Source: Molossus alvarezi (lineage: Eukaryota > Chordata > Mammalia > Chiroptera > Molossidae). From it: a stretch of 64,000 nt of DNA. Each line of letters opens with the position of its first letter. The first letter of the stretch is position 1. Where the stretch lies: positions 89,749,501 through 89,813,500 of the forward strand of contig CM073886.1 in NCBI GenBank assembly GCA_037176705.1. Direction: 5' to 3'. Below are positions 35,691 through 47,215 of this stretch, piece after piece. The position numbers and the translations under genes were made by a program. A model generated the notes under the pieces. It was not told the origin of the DNA and did not search any database. It saw only the letters and a program-made list of their open reading frames with translations.

Positions 35691-36243
35691 AAAAAAACAA
35701 ACAAACTGCGATTTAAGGTTCTGTGCTCTGTAGATAGGTTGGCCACAAATTAGGCTTTTTAGCAAGTTCGCAGGCAGCATGAAAAGAAACAAGATCAGCT
35801 GCATGAGAAACAATGCTCCTCAGAACAAACAAACTGGTTACTCTAGAGGAGGAGGTTTCTCCCATGGGTCTTCATAAGAGGCGATTGTGAAACAGGAGCC
35901 TTACAGTAAATAAAGGTTTCAAGGAGCGCGGGGTGGAGGAAGCGGACAGCCTCTAGCCCAGCACCATGCCGAACTGCTTTCAAGGGTCTAAAATTACCTC
36001 CCAGCCTTCTGGAGAAGAGCAACTGTCAAGGGTCTAATGCTAGGTTTTCAGGAACCCAGCCATCTGGTGAGCTGAACTGATCAAGCAAAAAAATTTTAGA
36101 CTATCTCTGAAATTAGACGATATGCATGTATTTAAAAAATTAATTAAAAAATAAAGGCAGGTACCCGGTTGCAGAGAAAAAATAAACTGTCTCTGATAAA
36201 CACTTTAGGAAACTGCTTGCGTTCTATGAGATGATATTCAAGT
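35691..36243. other. Unassigned non-coding DNA
   Basis: No gene or repeat family recognised. Ends in an A/T-rich stretch at 36130-36165. Confidence 0.5.
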
Positions 36244-36457
36244 ATGTTTTAGTTAAATTTTTATTGATTTTATAAAGAGAAAGGGAGAGAGAGAGAGAAA
36301 CATCAATGAGAAAGAAACATCATGGATTGGTGGCTTCATGCATGCCCTCTGCTGGGATCAAGCCCACAACCCAGGCATGTGCCCTGACCAGGAATCGAAC
36401 GGGCGACTCCTTGGTGCATGGGTTGACACTCAACCACTGAGCCACACCGGCCAGGCT
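36244..36457 (-). repeat. Ves SINE, type B
   Basis: Reverse copy, with target duplication ATATTCAAGT at 36234-36243 and 36458-36467. Minus-strand head TGGCTCAGTGG (A box) and CGTTCGATTCC (B box). The minus strand of 36342-36355 reads CCAGCAGAGGGCAT, which fits the CTCF core consensus except at the last base. Confidence 0.96.
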
Positions 36458-36467
36458 ATATTCAAGT

Positions 36468-39400
36468 TTTTAATTACTAAAATTCTAACATTCTCAGCAT
36501 TAGAATCTAATAGAATGCCAGTGGAACCCCTGGAAACATCTAACTGAGACCAATATGTAATTGGATACAAAGTAAATTAAACCAAATAATGTGCAAATAA
36601 AGCATGGTGATAATAAAATGTTTTTAGTAAAAAAAAAAAAAAAAACACAAAAAAAACACAAAAAACATCAAATTGACTGCATATTCTTCAGGGAATTCTC
36701 CATAACTCTTATGCTCCCAATCTAGTATTAGGTAATTAAATAACTATGAATTCCTGGTGTACTCTCCATAAAGTACCTAGTGGAAAATGGACATTTCAAT
36801 TGCCCTCAAGTTCAAATCCAAATGTTTTACGTGTCAACCAAGCTGGAAGTAGTAGCATGCAGGCACTTATAACTCGGGCAAATGGGCAACCAAGGTCCCA
36901 GAATCAGTCCTCACAGACTGATGAACCTGACCCCGAAGGGTATACAATAGGTAATGTGTCTATGTAAGCCACAGAAGGAACATGGACATCGATTTAAAGT
37001 ATCCTTTTACAGGGGTAAGTAGGCTTTTTTTTTTTTTCAATTAACACATATTATATATATGAGATAGAATGGAAAATGTATGTGGTGCTTAAAGTAAAAC
37101 TAGAAGACTTCAAAGAAAATTCTGCTGCTTTGAGGTGTGTTGCCAAACCTACAGGAATTAGTATTCTTCATCACTAATTCAGGATATCTAAAAAGACTTC
37201 AAAGAAAATTAATATAAATTATTAGTTAATGAATAGAAAGAAAAAAATCAAACTCATTTACACTAAGAGATATATATACATATATTTATACCTATGTATA
37301 TGCAAAAACTTCATGTTATACACTTACCAGCAATATCTGAATTGTATAAGAAACTTCCATATCTAAAAACCAGAATAATTTTTAGCTTGGGAAATATTTT
37401 ATATTTTACCAAGCACCTAATTCAGCCAGTTTACACACACAAACCATTTCACCAAGACAAGTTAAAAAACAGAACTTTTTAACAAACTACCTGGATAAAC
37501 TATTCAGACAAGAGATTACGAGGGTGCACAAGTGTACAGGGCTGTTAGATGTATGCCAGACAGAGGTAGGGAGAGCGTAAAGTCATCGATAACTTCTATC
37601 TATTAAACAAACACCATGTGAGACAGACATCCCATCCCCACTTCACATTGTAGACTTTAGCTTAAGTCAGCTGCTCCAAAGTCCCTGTTCAACCACTGCG
37701 GTGTCTCCCGATAATATTAGCATCACTTGTACTAGTAATATTCGTAGCATCATTAATATTGGTATTTTTTAAATACTTCCAAGATCTCTAACACCCCAGT
37801 AGATGTACTTTACAGAAGAATAAATGGAAAGCACTAAGGAATAATTTTGCATCTTTCTAACAGCTTTCTTCAGAAAGCAATCAACAGAACTTTCGATAGC
37901 AGCATGGCTGTGCCTCAAACCTGCCTGCTCCTTAACATGAGCTTAAGAAAACCCAGTTTACAACTTAAAAATAGGGCACTGTCACTCACTTCCTAGAGTA
38001 AAGTAAGAGGACTCTAATCCGGACAGAACAAGGCAGTGAAGCTCCCCAGGGTGGAGGAAGTCAACGGACCACTGCCATTTTTGACTATGTGGGTTCTGTG
38101 TGAGAAACGCAGGACAAAAATTAAAAACTGCGCTCTAAGACACATATCCAATTACAAAGCACGAACACCTTCCTGAAAGGGATCTAACTGTTATGGTAAT
38201 GACATCACCCCCAGTCTGATTCTAAAGACTCGGAGTGAGAAAGGAGAGTTATAGAGGATGTTTATTTAGAAGATGCTCTCGGCTGTGCACCACTTAGTCA
38301 AAACAACTTGTCCCCAGAGATCCAAAGCCACTATGTTGCTCCCAGGGCCAGGCTTTAGGGAACAGTCCCAAGGCAGGTGGAAACTCCTTCTTACTTCTCC
38401 TCCCTGATTTGTGGCATGCCTTGGGCCAAAAGGCAGTTCCTCATATAAAATAATCAAAAGTTATGCGTGTCCTCAGGATAGATATGCTAATAAATGCCTT
38501 GGGGGAAGGGATTCTATGGATCTTCTAAGTCAAATCCATAAATTTGCAAGATACACACCAAGCTATTAAGAGATAAATGGTTAGTAGGCTACAAAGGAAA
38601 TTAACACAAATTATTGCTTAGCAAACAGGAAGGAAAAAAAAATTGCTTGTAAGAAAAAAAATACATACTGAAAAAAATAGACTTCATTTTACACTTAAAG
38701 TTACCAATAATTTTAAAACATGACATTACTCACTGATGGTAAGTTGCAGTAAAACAGTGACACTCAAACTTTGTAAGATGGATTGGTACACCCCTTTGAG
38801 AAAACCGGCTGGACAATATGATCAGAGCCACAAGAACACGGTGGGCATTCATGACAACCAAAGACAAGTCTGTCAGTATAATTCTAGGAGGACCAATGCG
38901 ATGTGGACAAATACACAGCTTGTTGGGCTCAATCCAGGGATAGGTTTTGGAGATTACACAAGGACACGTATATCCTGCAGGCAACCTTTACACATCATTT
39001 TCCTGTTTCAGTCAGTGTTCAGTTGACTGCAGGAATTGACTCACAAGGAATTTCACCAAAGCCCGTAGAGGTATCTCCCCAAGTCCAAATGCAATAAGGA
39101 CAACTGGACATCGAGAAAAATTCAACCCCAAAATTGTACATCAAGAATCAAGACATCGGCTCTAAAATTCTCCTGCACACCCTGGAAACACTGGTCTCTA
39201 TAAAAGTCCCATTTCTGCTTCATCTGCTCTGCGGCTGAAATCTTAGCTTCTCCATTCATTCACCTGCGTACAAGCAACCCCTTCGAGACTCCTGCCAAAT
39301 GGTGGCTTAACCCTTATATTCTCACGGCCTTTCGTCTCAGCTCCCTAACAACTCTCCAGATCCCAATTCCAAAAAATCTGAAGAGCCCATATGATGGTTC

Positions 39401-39626
39401 TCCCTGGGGCCAGATGCCCAGCCTGGTCCAATCAGCTGCAGGGCCAGATCACATGGTAAGAAAGCTACCACTGTCACACTGTGGGGAGGAATAGGGATCT
39501 AGGGAAGGGTGCACACCAGGAGGAAATGACAGGCATCTCTACGGGAGTTTCTCAGCCAGAGTTTCTGGGACATGCTGAATAGCCGCGAGTTTAGGAGTTT
39601 TGACCAAGGAGAATTTTTTTTCCAGG
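36468..39626. other. Unassigned non-coding DNA
   Basis: Mostly AT-rich, with A-rich runs at 36630-36665 and a T-run at 37026-37038. 37560-37710 weakly resembles a MIR (+). 37190-37270 and 38585-38705 share diverged similarity (see findings). Near 39190-39300 there is a TATAAAAG-containing stretch of unknown nature. Open frames are below 100 codons. Confidence 0.4.
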
Positions 39627-40021
39627 AACCTGTATTAGTTTCCTATGGTCGAGGTAACAAAGTACTGCAGAATAATGGCTTAAACAACAGAAATGTATAG
39701 TCTGGAAGTTCTGGAAGCGAGAAGTCTGAGGTCAAGGTGTCTGCAGAGCCGTGCTCGCTGCAGGGGCTAAGGAAGGGTCTGCTCCAGGCCTGCCCCGCCT
39801 TTGGTGAGCCTCTGCCCTGTGGCAGTCCTCACGTGGCCAAATCTCCCCTTTGGATAAGGACGCCAGTCAGATCGGATGAGGGGCCCACCCTACCTCAGGA
39901 TGACCTCATCTCAGCTAATTACATCAGCAATGACTATTTCCAAATGAGGTCACATTCTGAGGTATGGGATTAAAGCTTCAACGTGTGAATTTTTGGTGGT
40001 TATAATTCAACCTATAGCACC
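39627..40021 (-). repeat. ERVL-MaLR LTR (MLT1-like)
   Basis: Nearly complete antisense LTR. It begins TGTATTAGTTTCCTATGG and continues GCTTAAACAACAGAAATGTA, AAGTCTGAGGTCAAGGTGTC TGCAGAGCCGTGCTC, GGCCCACCCTACCTCAGGAT GACCTCATCT and TTCCAAATGAGGTCACATTC. It ends TTCAACCTATAGCA. LTR termini TG...CA are kept. The 78-codon frame at 39737-39973 lies wholly inside. No viral coding sequence. Confidence 0.85.
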
Positions 40022-40204
40022 TAACATTCTGTTCATGGGAATTTTTCCCCAGGCAAATAATTAAAAGAAGAAAATTTTATTCATGGAAAGGTTTGGTACA
40101 CTGTAGTTTGTAATCCAAGCTCAGAACTGAGCTCCTACTGAATAGAACACCCTCGAGCATTTCTCGAGGCAACAGAGAGAGCTTGAGAGAGCGCGGGTCA
40201 GAGT

Positions 40205-40395
40205 CACCCGCCCGAGCTCAGTCCACATTCTGACTCTGCCAGTCATTAACTGAGACTCTGGGACAGTGACTGGAATTCTCTTTGCCTCAGTTTCCTCATC
40301 TATAAAATGGGGATGGTGGTAATACCGACCTCATAGGTTGTTTCAAGAATTAAATTACTTAATATAATTAAATCTCATCACAGCACTCTTAGAAG
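40205..40395 (-). repeat. MIR SINE
   Basis: A well-kept antisense MIR: CATTCTGACTCTGCCAGTCA, TTTGCCTCAGTTTCCTCATC TATAAAATGGGGATGGTGGT AATACCGACCTCATAGGTTG TTTCAAGAATTAAAT. Confidence 0.87.
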
Positions 40396-42080
40396 GGTCC
40401 AACACATAAAATCACGTAAAATACAAAATAGTGTTATTGTGAAGTTACGTATAGGGCAAGCCTTTGCCATTAGCTGGCTCCATCGTGCCCAGGAATCACC
40501 GATAGCTTTCTACCTGAAGTTATTATTTCGGAGCATTTACTGAGGGTTTACTGCACAGAGCGCTTGGAACATCGCCTGCCACAGAACAGGCATCAAAGCC
40601 CCTTCACGTCCACTCTCCAAGCGAGCTCACTGTGACACTCGACCTGTTGTGGCTTCTCCCTTCCTGCGCGTACAGGTGGATCTCCTCTGCAACACCGCCT
40701 TCTGCACGTGGGATTCAGATTTAGAGATAAATGGATGTATAAAACATGAAAACTCCAAATTCCAGAATATTCTTTATTTTAAAGTCCTGCTTTATTGCCC
40801 CCCCCCTTTTTTTTTTACCTATAGCAAGTCCTTACCTCCAAGTTAGAAACTGCCCATCAAGCTCACCTTTCTGAAGAACCAGAAGTAAACAAACAAACAA
40901 AAAAAGGTAAGTCAATTCACTGTAATTAATAGAGTTTATTCTTAAAAAGTTCTTTAGGTCTTTACTGACAGTCCATTTATTCTCATTTGACCCACAAGTC
41001 TAACTAATTATTTCTTGGTTTCCAGGTCCATGACAGATTAGAAGCAATAATTAAAAGGAAAAAGGGGGGCAGCTGTAGAAAAACGGTGGAAATAAGACAA
41101 AGCGCGGGAGTCTGCGGGCAGCAGTGAACGGACAGACAGCCCTCGCACCGTCCAGTGGCCCCTGAACGCAGCAGTCATCACCAGCTCGGTTACTATGTCT
41201 GCGGTGCTAGTTCCCAGTCAGCGGGAAACAGTCGAGTTATCCTTAGAATCAATAAGGCACAGAGATTCAGAGAGATCACTCTCTGCAACCACTTTTTCTT
41301 CTTTTGTGTTAAGTTCTGATGCTCTCGTGGGGTAAACTCAAGCTAGACAAGAAAAGTGAGATCCTAGAATCATCTTAAACAAGTGCACAAGTTTCACTGT
41401 CCATACACTGTGATTAAAAACTCGCTGATGAGGTTTTCCAGGAACCTTTAGAGAAAATGACATGCACAAATGGCTCGAGTTTCAATAAACGCTCTGAAGT
41501 GCTTATGAATTGGTTTTATCAACTATATTAAACTCCCCTCACAACCTTGTTTATGTTACTTTTAAGTCTTTTTCAAGGTAGAATAGGGAAAAACGTCAGT
41601 CCGGATACTACCCAAATCAACTCCCAGAATAAAGTCCAAATTATTACGATTGCCCACTGCACATGTCAAGTTGTTACACTTTTCCTAAACACGTCCGTGA
41701 ACAGAGTGCAGATTAACGTGACTCCAGAGAACAGGGCTCCCTCAATGCTTTACAACCAGCCATGGTTTGGTCCTGCGTCTGATGGCCAGAGCTGGCGACA
41801 TCCTTGAACACAGTTCTCAGTCCTGCTGCACCGATGGCTCCCTGGGAACTGAAGCAATACCCAGGCTCCAGCCCAGACAGTGGGACTTCATAGGCTGCGG
41901 TGAGGCCTGGGAGTTTTCTCCCAAACTTCAATGACAACCAGAAATGAGATCCACTGCCCCAAAATGGTCCTTTCCATCAATAAAGATCAGACCTACTGAG
42001 TTAAAAATGGATGATCCACCCTCCACCCCATTCTGGAACAGCCCACCATTCCATCCTTGTTACTTGTAAGTGAATAGTTA
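40396..42080. other. Unassigned non-coding DNA
   Basis: 40525-40600 (GCATTTACTGAGGGTTTACT) may be a MIR or L2 scrap. A C9 run followed by T10 lies at 40799-40818. No gene recognised. Confidence 0.45.
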
Positions 42081-42094
42081 GCTCAAATATTTTT

Positions 42095-42312
42095 TAAATA
42101 TGTTTTTATTGATTGTTAGAGAGAGAGGAAAGGAGAGGGAGGGAGAAAGAGCGAAACATCAATGTGAAAGAGAAACATCGATTGGTTGCCTCCCATATAC
42201 ATCCCTACAGAAACCAAACCCGAAACCTGGGCGTGTGCCCTGACCAGGAATTGAACTGATGACCTTTCAGTGCACAGGACAACTCACAACCAACTAGGCC
42301 ACACTGGCCAGG
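42095..42312 (-). repeat. Ves SINE, type B
   Basis: Perfect 14-bp target duplication GCTCAAATATTTTT at 42081-42094 and 42313-42326. Reverse copy with AAATATGTTTTTATTGATTG at the left and TAGGCCACACTGGCCAG at the right. The region that is CTCF-like in other copies is mutated here. Confidence 0.97.
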
Positions 42313-42326
42313 GCTCAAATATTTTT

Positions 42327-43540
42327 AAGTTTCAAAATGAAAATACATTCCTAATCAAATGTGAATAGTAATGACTCATAAGCATTCTTTACTTGATGGA
42401 AATTAGTAAGTTCTAGCTTCTTAACAAGCTGCTTTAATGTGAGTGCACACGTTCTCCGTTATTCCTGCGCCAGCCCCCGGCAGCCAGAGGCAGGTAAGCA
42501 GGCAGTTCCCTGCGGGACACTGAGACACTGTGTCATGCCCAAGGAGGCCGGCGACAGACAGGCAGACCACAGCCCTGCGTGTCGTGAACCTGACGCTGTC
42601 TGCGGTCCTTGCACTGAGACAGATGGAGATATGCACGGGCCAGGTGGGAATGGTTCATAATGTAAAACATGAACTGCTCTAAATAACTTGCTAAACTTGA
42701 ACAGAGTAAGACAGCTGGGACTGGAAAGGAAAAGGCTTGCTAAGGGCAGAGCCGGCCCACGGGTGGGTGGGTGTCAGAGCCCTGGCAGGCTCATCACAGA
42801 GCTGCTACCCACGAGGGTATCAGAGGTGGCACCTCCCTGGAAATGTGCTTCTTCCAACCCTCACCTTTTCTAGTTTTCACTAAAGCCATCAGTGTCAAAA
42901 CCAGAACTTACACCGGGCCTTCTAAAGAACTCTGGGGACAAGGAGAACATAGTTTTCTGTGCCAAGTATGTGTTTCTTTATGTAAACTGCAGTGAGAAAG
43001 CAGCACAGGCCCCCCGCCTCCCCTCCCTGGTGGTGGTGGGCATCCCTGCAGGCACACGGCTTCTTAATAACCAAAAAAAGTCCTCGGCTTGCATGCCACT
43101 CACTCAACTGTCAAAACACATGGAGATGACAAATCGACAACATCAAATATCAGTCATGAAAGTTTTCTCCAAAAAAAAAAAAACAGTAGCATTGTTCAGA
43201 TCCTGAACATAACCATGCTTTTAGCATTGTTCTTCAGTGTAAGACACTGTGGCTAACTCGGGAGTATCTGTAGCAGAGACACCGTGGAGGACATTGCACT
43301 CTCATAATTCAACAGTCTCGCTGTTGTGGAAACATTTCTCACACTAAGAAAAGCTCTGCTTCACCTGAGTCACTGTTCTGTTTCTGCCTTCAGAACACTG
43401 AATCACTTCACAATTGTGTTTCCTGCTCAGCCCAGGCTGCTGTAATTCTGTGAAATTCAGAACTGGGATTTGGCCCTCTTCCTGCAACTACCTAGGACCT
43501 GCTCCCATACACTCCTGGGTATTAACTTCTCCACGATTTT
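42327..43540. other. Unassigned non-coding DNA
   Basis: 42440-42900 is somewhat GC-richer, with overlapping small frames on both strands. A12 lies at 43171-43182. No repeat family or domain recognised. Confidence 0.5.
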
Positions 43541-43772
43541 TTTTTTTTTCAATCCTTGCCTAAGGATATGATTTTTACTGATTTGCAGAGAGAGAAAAAG
43601 GGAGAAAGAGAGAGGGACACTTGGTGTAGAGAGAAACATCAGTTAGTTGCCTCCCGCAGGTGCCCTGACCAAGGATTGAACTTGCGGCCTAGGTATGTGC
43701 CCTGGCTGGGAACTGAACCCGCAACCTTTTAGTGTGGGGGACAATGCTCCAACCAACTGAGCCAGCTGGCAC
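43541..43772 (-). repeat. Ves SINE, type D (old)
   Basis: Reverse copy with a T-run at the left and GCTCCAACCAACTGAGCCAG CTGGC at the right. Possible diverged target duplication TCTCCACGATTTT (43528-43540) and TCTCCATGACTTT (43773-43785). It shares the CCAACTGAGC head variant with the 7792 copy. Confidence 0.88.
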
Positions 43773-43785
43773 TCTCCATGACTTT

Positions 43786-44439
43786 CCCCCCTACCTTTAA
43801 TTTTCCCTTTGCTCCAATTTCCTGATCTATTTCTTTATCCTCTAAGCACAAGTAAAAATTCCCTCTACAATCTACAGGGAGAAATTCAACCTGGCCATGT
43901 TAGATGAAGTAATTTGTACATAAGCAACATGTGGTTTAGCTAAATAGATGGGCTACAATGATCCCCTACACCTTTGATCTACCGACAAGAACCTTCCTTG
44001 TCCCGTGTTTCATAGCTCTATGATCTCCTTAAAACAAAACACAGGAAGCACAGATGGCATTGTGCCCAAGAGGACCTGAGGGGTTCTTAATAAATCTGTA
44101 CAGATTTCTAGCAAATCTGAGAGTGTAATGTGAACCCACTGAAACTGTAGTGACAAGACCCCCAAGTCACACGGCTGAAACGGGAAAGAGCAATGAAAGG
44201 TTTGTAAAGAGAAGCTTTGCATCTTTCTAGTTCAGCTTTCTTAACGGATAGGCCGTGGATTTTACTATAGAAAGTTATTTTTTTCTTTACCCAATAATGC
44301 GATGCTATATTGTTAGAAGAAAAATGGCAGGTCACAGGTGCCCAAATAATATATGCTGAGTTTAGTTACTTGCAGCCATTGATCTAAAAGTTCTCTGTGA
44401 ACACGCCACTCTGCCACTCTGCTCTGAGGTCCTCATGAC
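43786..44439. other. Unassigned non-coding DNA
   Basis: No recognised gene or repeat. Small minus-strand frames at 44010-44335 only. Confidence 0.5.
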
Positions 44440-45217
44440 CCGTGCCATGGTACAGACACTTCTCCGCCTGGCGTCCCTTGCCCTGTCAGCGGCAGTGACC
44501 ACGGCTGACCCATCTTCCTCCTCAGAACATCATCTTCACTTGGCTTCCAGAACACCACTGCTTTTCTTCTTAAATCTCTTAGGTCATTGGCCCTAGTCTC
44601 CTTTGCCTGTTGCTCATCTCTCTGAACTATAAGCTCCAGTGTATCCCAGCATTTTGTTGTCTTCTGCCTGTGCTAACTCCCCTGGGACCCCAATGGTTCC
44701 ACCACTTGACCTACCACCAGTGACTGCCCAAATGTATCTCTCTATCCTGAATGTCTTTCCTCGGCTCCAGACTCATTTATACTACCTTCTTCTCATCTCC
44801 TCTGAGTGTCTAATAGAAATCTCAACCACCAGCTCGTGAAAGGATTTAACGCCTTCTATACTATACAGCAGGGTATTTGATACACTGGCATAAAACTCCC
44901 TAATGAGATAAAGGTAAGACCAAAGCACCTGTCTTATTAGAAACAAAAACCACCACTTACTGTCTTCAAATCAGTGTCGCGCTTTAACTAGCATAAATTT
45001 AGCGATGCATTTGTGAAACACTCTGCAGATGTTTTAGCAATTTACAGAACACTCTAAGCAGGCATGACTGTCCTAAATTGCTTATTAGCTTTAAATTTTA
45101 CAAGTTATTTACATGCACAGTAACAGCAGAGAGGGAGAATTTGCTTCTTCTCCAATCAACACAATAAAAGCCATCAATTATAGTGTGGGAATTCAAGATT
45201 TATATAAGGCCTTTGGC

Positions 45218-45470
45218 CCTTTTTTTTTTTTTATCCTCACCTGAGGACATTTTTCCATTTTTTGTTCAGGTAGAGTGGGAGGGAGAGAGAGGAACAGAGA
45301 GAGAGAGAAACATCGACGTGAAAGGAACACACCGAGTGGTTGCCACCCGCACAACCAACCAGGGTCGGGGACAAACTGCAACCGAGGTACGCGCCCTTAG
45401 CGGGAACCGAACCCGGGTCTCTCAGGACTGCAGGCCGACGCTCTAACCGCTGAGCCAAACCGGCCAGGGC
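45218..45470 (-). repeat. Ves SINE, type A
   Basis: Reverse copy with target duplication AGGCCTTTGGC at 45207-45217 and 45471-45481. Near-consensus throughout. Minus strand: CCTGGCCGGTTTGGCTCAGC head, A box TGGCTCAGCGG, B box GGTTCGGTTCC, tail GTGAGGAT plus a 17-nt A tract. Probably one of the youngest copies. Confidence 0.97.
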
Positions 45471-45587
45471 AGGCCTTTGGCTCTTGCAGCCCACACATCC
45501 CCCTAAGCTTTAGGGATTGCTTGGTGATCCACTGGATATCAGGATTTTCTTTTTTATAACTTTGTGGATCAAAAATTATTTACTCCA

Positions 45588-45814
45588 CCCAGCCAGTGTA
45601 GCTGAGTGCTTGAGCATTAACCCAGGCACCAAGAGGTCGCGGGTTTGATTCCCAGTCAGGGCACATCCCCAGGTTGTGGGCCCGATCCCCGGTAGGGGTG
45701 CATGCAGGAGGCGGCCAATCGATGTTCTCTCTCATCAATGTTTCTATCTCTCTCTTATTCTCCCTTCCTCTCTCTCTAAAAATTAATAAAGAAAAAAAAA
45801 AACTTTTTTTAAAG
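45588..45814 (+). repeat. Ves SINE, type B
   Basis: Target duplication ATTTACTCCA at 45578-45587 and 45815-45824. Head CCCAGCCAGTGTAGCTGAGT, B box GGTTTGATTCC, tail AAAATTAATAAAGAAAAAAA. Its head faces the head of the 45218 copy, about 117 bp apart. Confidence 0.96.
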
Positions 45815-46788
45815 ATTTACTCCAAGATTTGCATGTGGAATCTTCACCTGCCCCATAAGAGTTCAGGACACTCAGAAACCCACAGTAGCACAAAGCATGA
45901 ACTCCAGCAACAGGCTGAGAGCTGTCAATAAGCCCTGGCATGGACCCCACAGACTGCAGCCGTAGGCACTGGGCACTTAGAACCACTAAGGCACACACAG
46001 ATCCAGGACATGACAAACCCACACTTCGCCTCAAATCTCAGGCTGTGTGCTTCATTGAGCCAGGGGCTCTGTGCCATACGATTGCCCGCTGTTGGGCTGG
46101 CTGTCCTACTGTTTTTCCCACTTTGTAAATGGCGCACCACCCTTCCAGTTTACCTGGCCAAAAACTTTGGGGTCATCCTTGACTCGTCCAGGTCTCATAC
46201 TCCTCTTCTACTCTGTGAGCAAATCCTGTTGAGTTGTAATCAGTGTACATCCAGAACCGGGTTGCTTCTCGCCACCTCCACAACTAGGAGCCTGGCCCAG
46301 CACCACCATCTCTCACCTGATTTCCTCAATAACCTCATATTGATTCTCTAGGTTTTCACTCCCACTCCCCTATGGTGTATTTGCCAGTGATCGGGTTAAA
46401 AATTAGATCATATTACTCTTCTACTCAAAACTCTCCAGGAATACCCAACTGACTTCTAATTTTTGTAATGCCTTACAAAGTGACATGATAGCATCTTGTC
46501 CCTCATCTTCAGCATCTGCCTGGGATCTCATCTCCTACCACTCTCCCCCTCACTTGCTCAGCTCCAAACACCCGGGGCCTTACCATTCCTTCAATTCTCT
46601 AGGTATGTTCTATCTCAGGACCTTTGCACTTGCTACTCCCTCTTTATACATCATTCTTTCCCCAAGATATACACATGGCTGAATATATATATATGATCTT
46701 TACATAAATCACCTTCACAGTGAGGCCTTTCCTATCAAAAACTGCAAATTCCCTCATCCCCATACCCTAATATTCCAAATTGCTTTTC

Positions 46789-46827
46789 TTTTTTTTTTTT
46801 TTTTCTTTTTCTTTTTTTTTTTTTTCT
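46789..46827. repeat. T-rich simple tract
   Basis: Thirty-nine bases of T with a few C, lying at the junction between the second L2 block and the hAT-like insertion. Confidence 0.9.
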
Positions 46828-46844
46828 CCTTAAGGCATACTACT

Positions 46845-47062
46845 ATCTGAAGACTTGAAGACTATGGGCTGTGGGTCATACCACCTTATTCTGCAAATGT
46901 TGCTTTGCTGGAACAGCAATATCCATTCTTGTGCACACTATCTGTGACTGTTTTCACACTACAATGGCAGAATTGAATAGCCAGGACAGATACCACCTGA
47001 CCCACAGCACCTAGAATGTTTACTGTCCGACCCCTTACAGAAAAAGTTTGCTGACTTCCCTC
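46845..47062 (-). repeat. hAT-like non-autonomous DNA transposon relic
   Basis: On the minus strand it reads CAGCAAACTTTTTCTGTAAG GGGTCGGACAGTAAACATTC TAGGTGCTGTGGGTCA, then CAATTCTGCCATTGTAGTGT GAAAACAG, and ends near CACAGCCCATAGTC. This is the pattern of a common Charlie-group hAT MITE ('GCAAACTTTTTCTGTAAAGG'). Subfamily not verified. Inserted in L2. Confidence 0.62.
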
Positions 47063-47215
47063 CCTGGCTCTAACACATTGTTTAACACACTGTCTTGATG
47101 CAATGAGGTCTGGGACTTCTACTTCTTTTGCGCATTACAGTATTCCCAGAGCCAGTAACAGTGTCTGGTGCATAGCAGGTGCTCGGTCAGTATTGTTGAG
47201 TAGATGGAGAAACAA

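Larger units (their letters stand above)
44440..47215 (+). repeat. L2 LINE, apparently one copy interrupted twice
   Basis: Three sense L2 blocks lie in consensus order. 44440-44830: CATCTTCACTTGGCTTCCAG AACACCAC, GAGTGTCTAATAGAAATCTC AACC. 46120-46785: CCTTCCAGTTTACCTGGCCA AAAACTTTGGGGTCATCCTT GACTC, CAGGACCTTTGCACTTGCTA, CACAGTGAGGCCTTTCCTAT. 47105-47215: GTGTCTGGTGCATAGCAGGT GCTC, then GTTGAGTAGATGG. Between blocks one and two are about 1.3 kb including two Ves copies. Between blocks two and three lies a hAT-like element. Confidence 0.7.

Noticed and set aside
39190..39300. TATAAAAG with downstream sequence like an LTR promoter
   Set aside because: No matching LTR ends or family recognised; a lone TATA-like motif is weak evidence.
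40799..40818. C-run/T-run junction as a possible assembly or structure signal
   Set aside because: Homopolymer runs occur at several places in this window (8860, 11731, 31836); nothing else supports a functional role.
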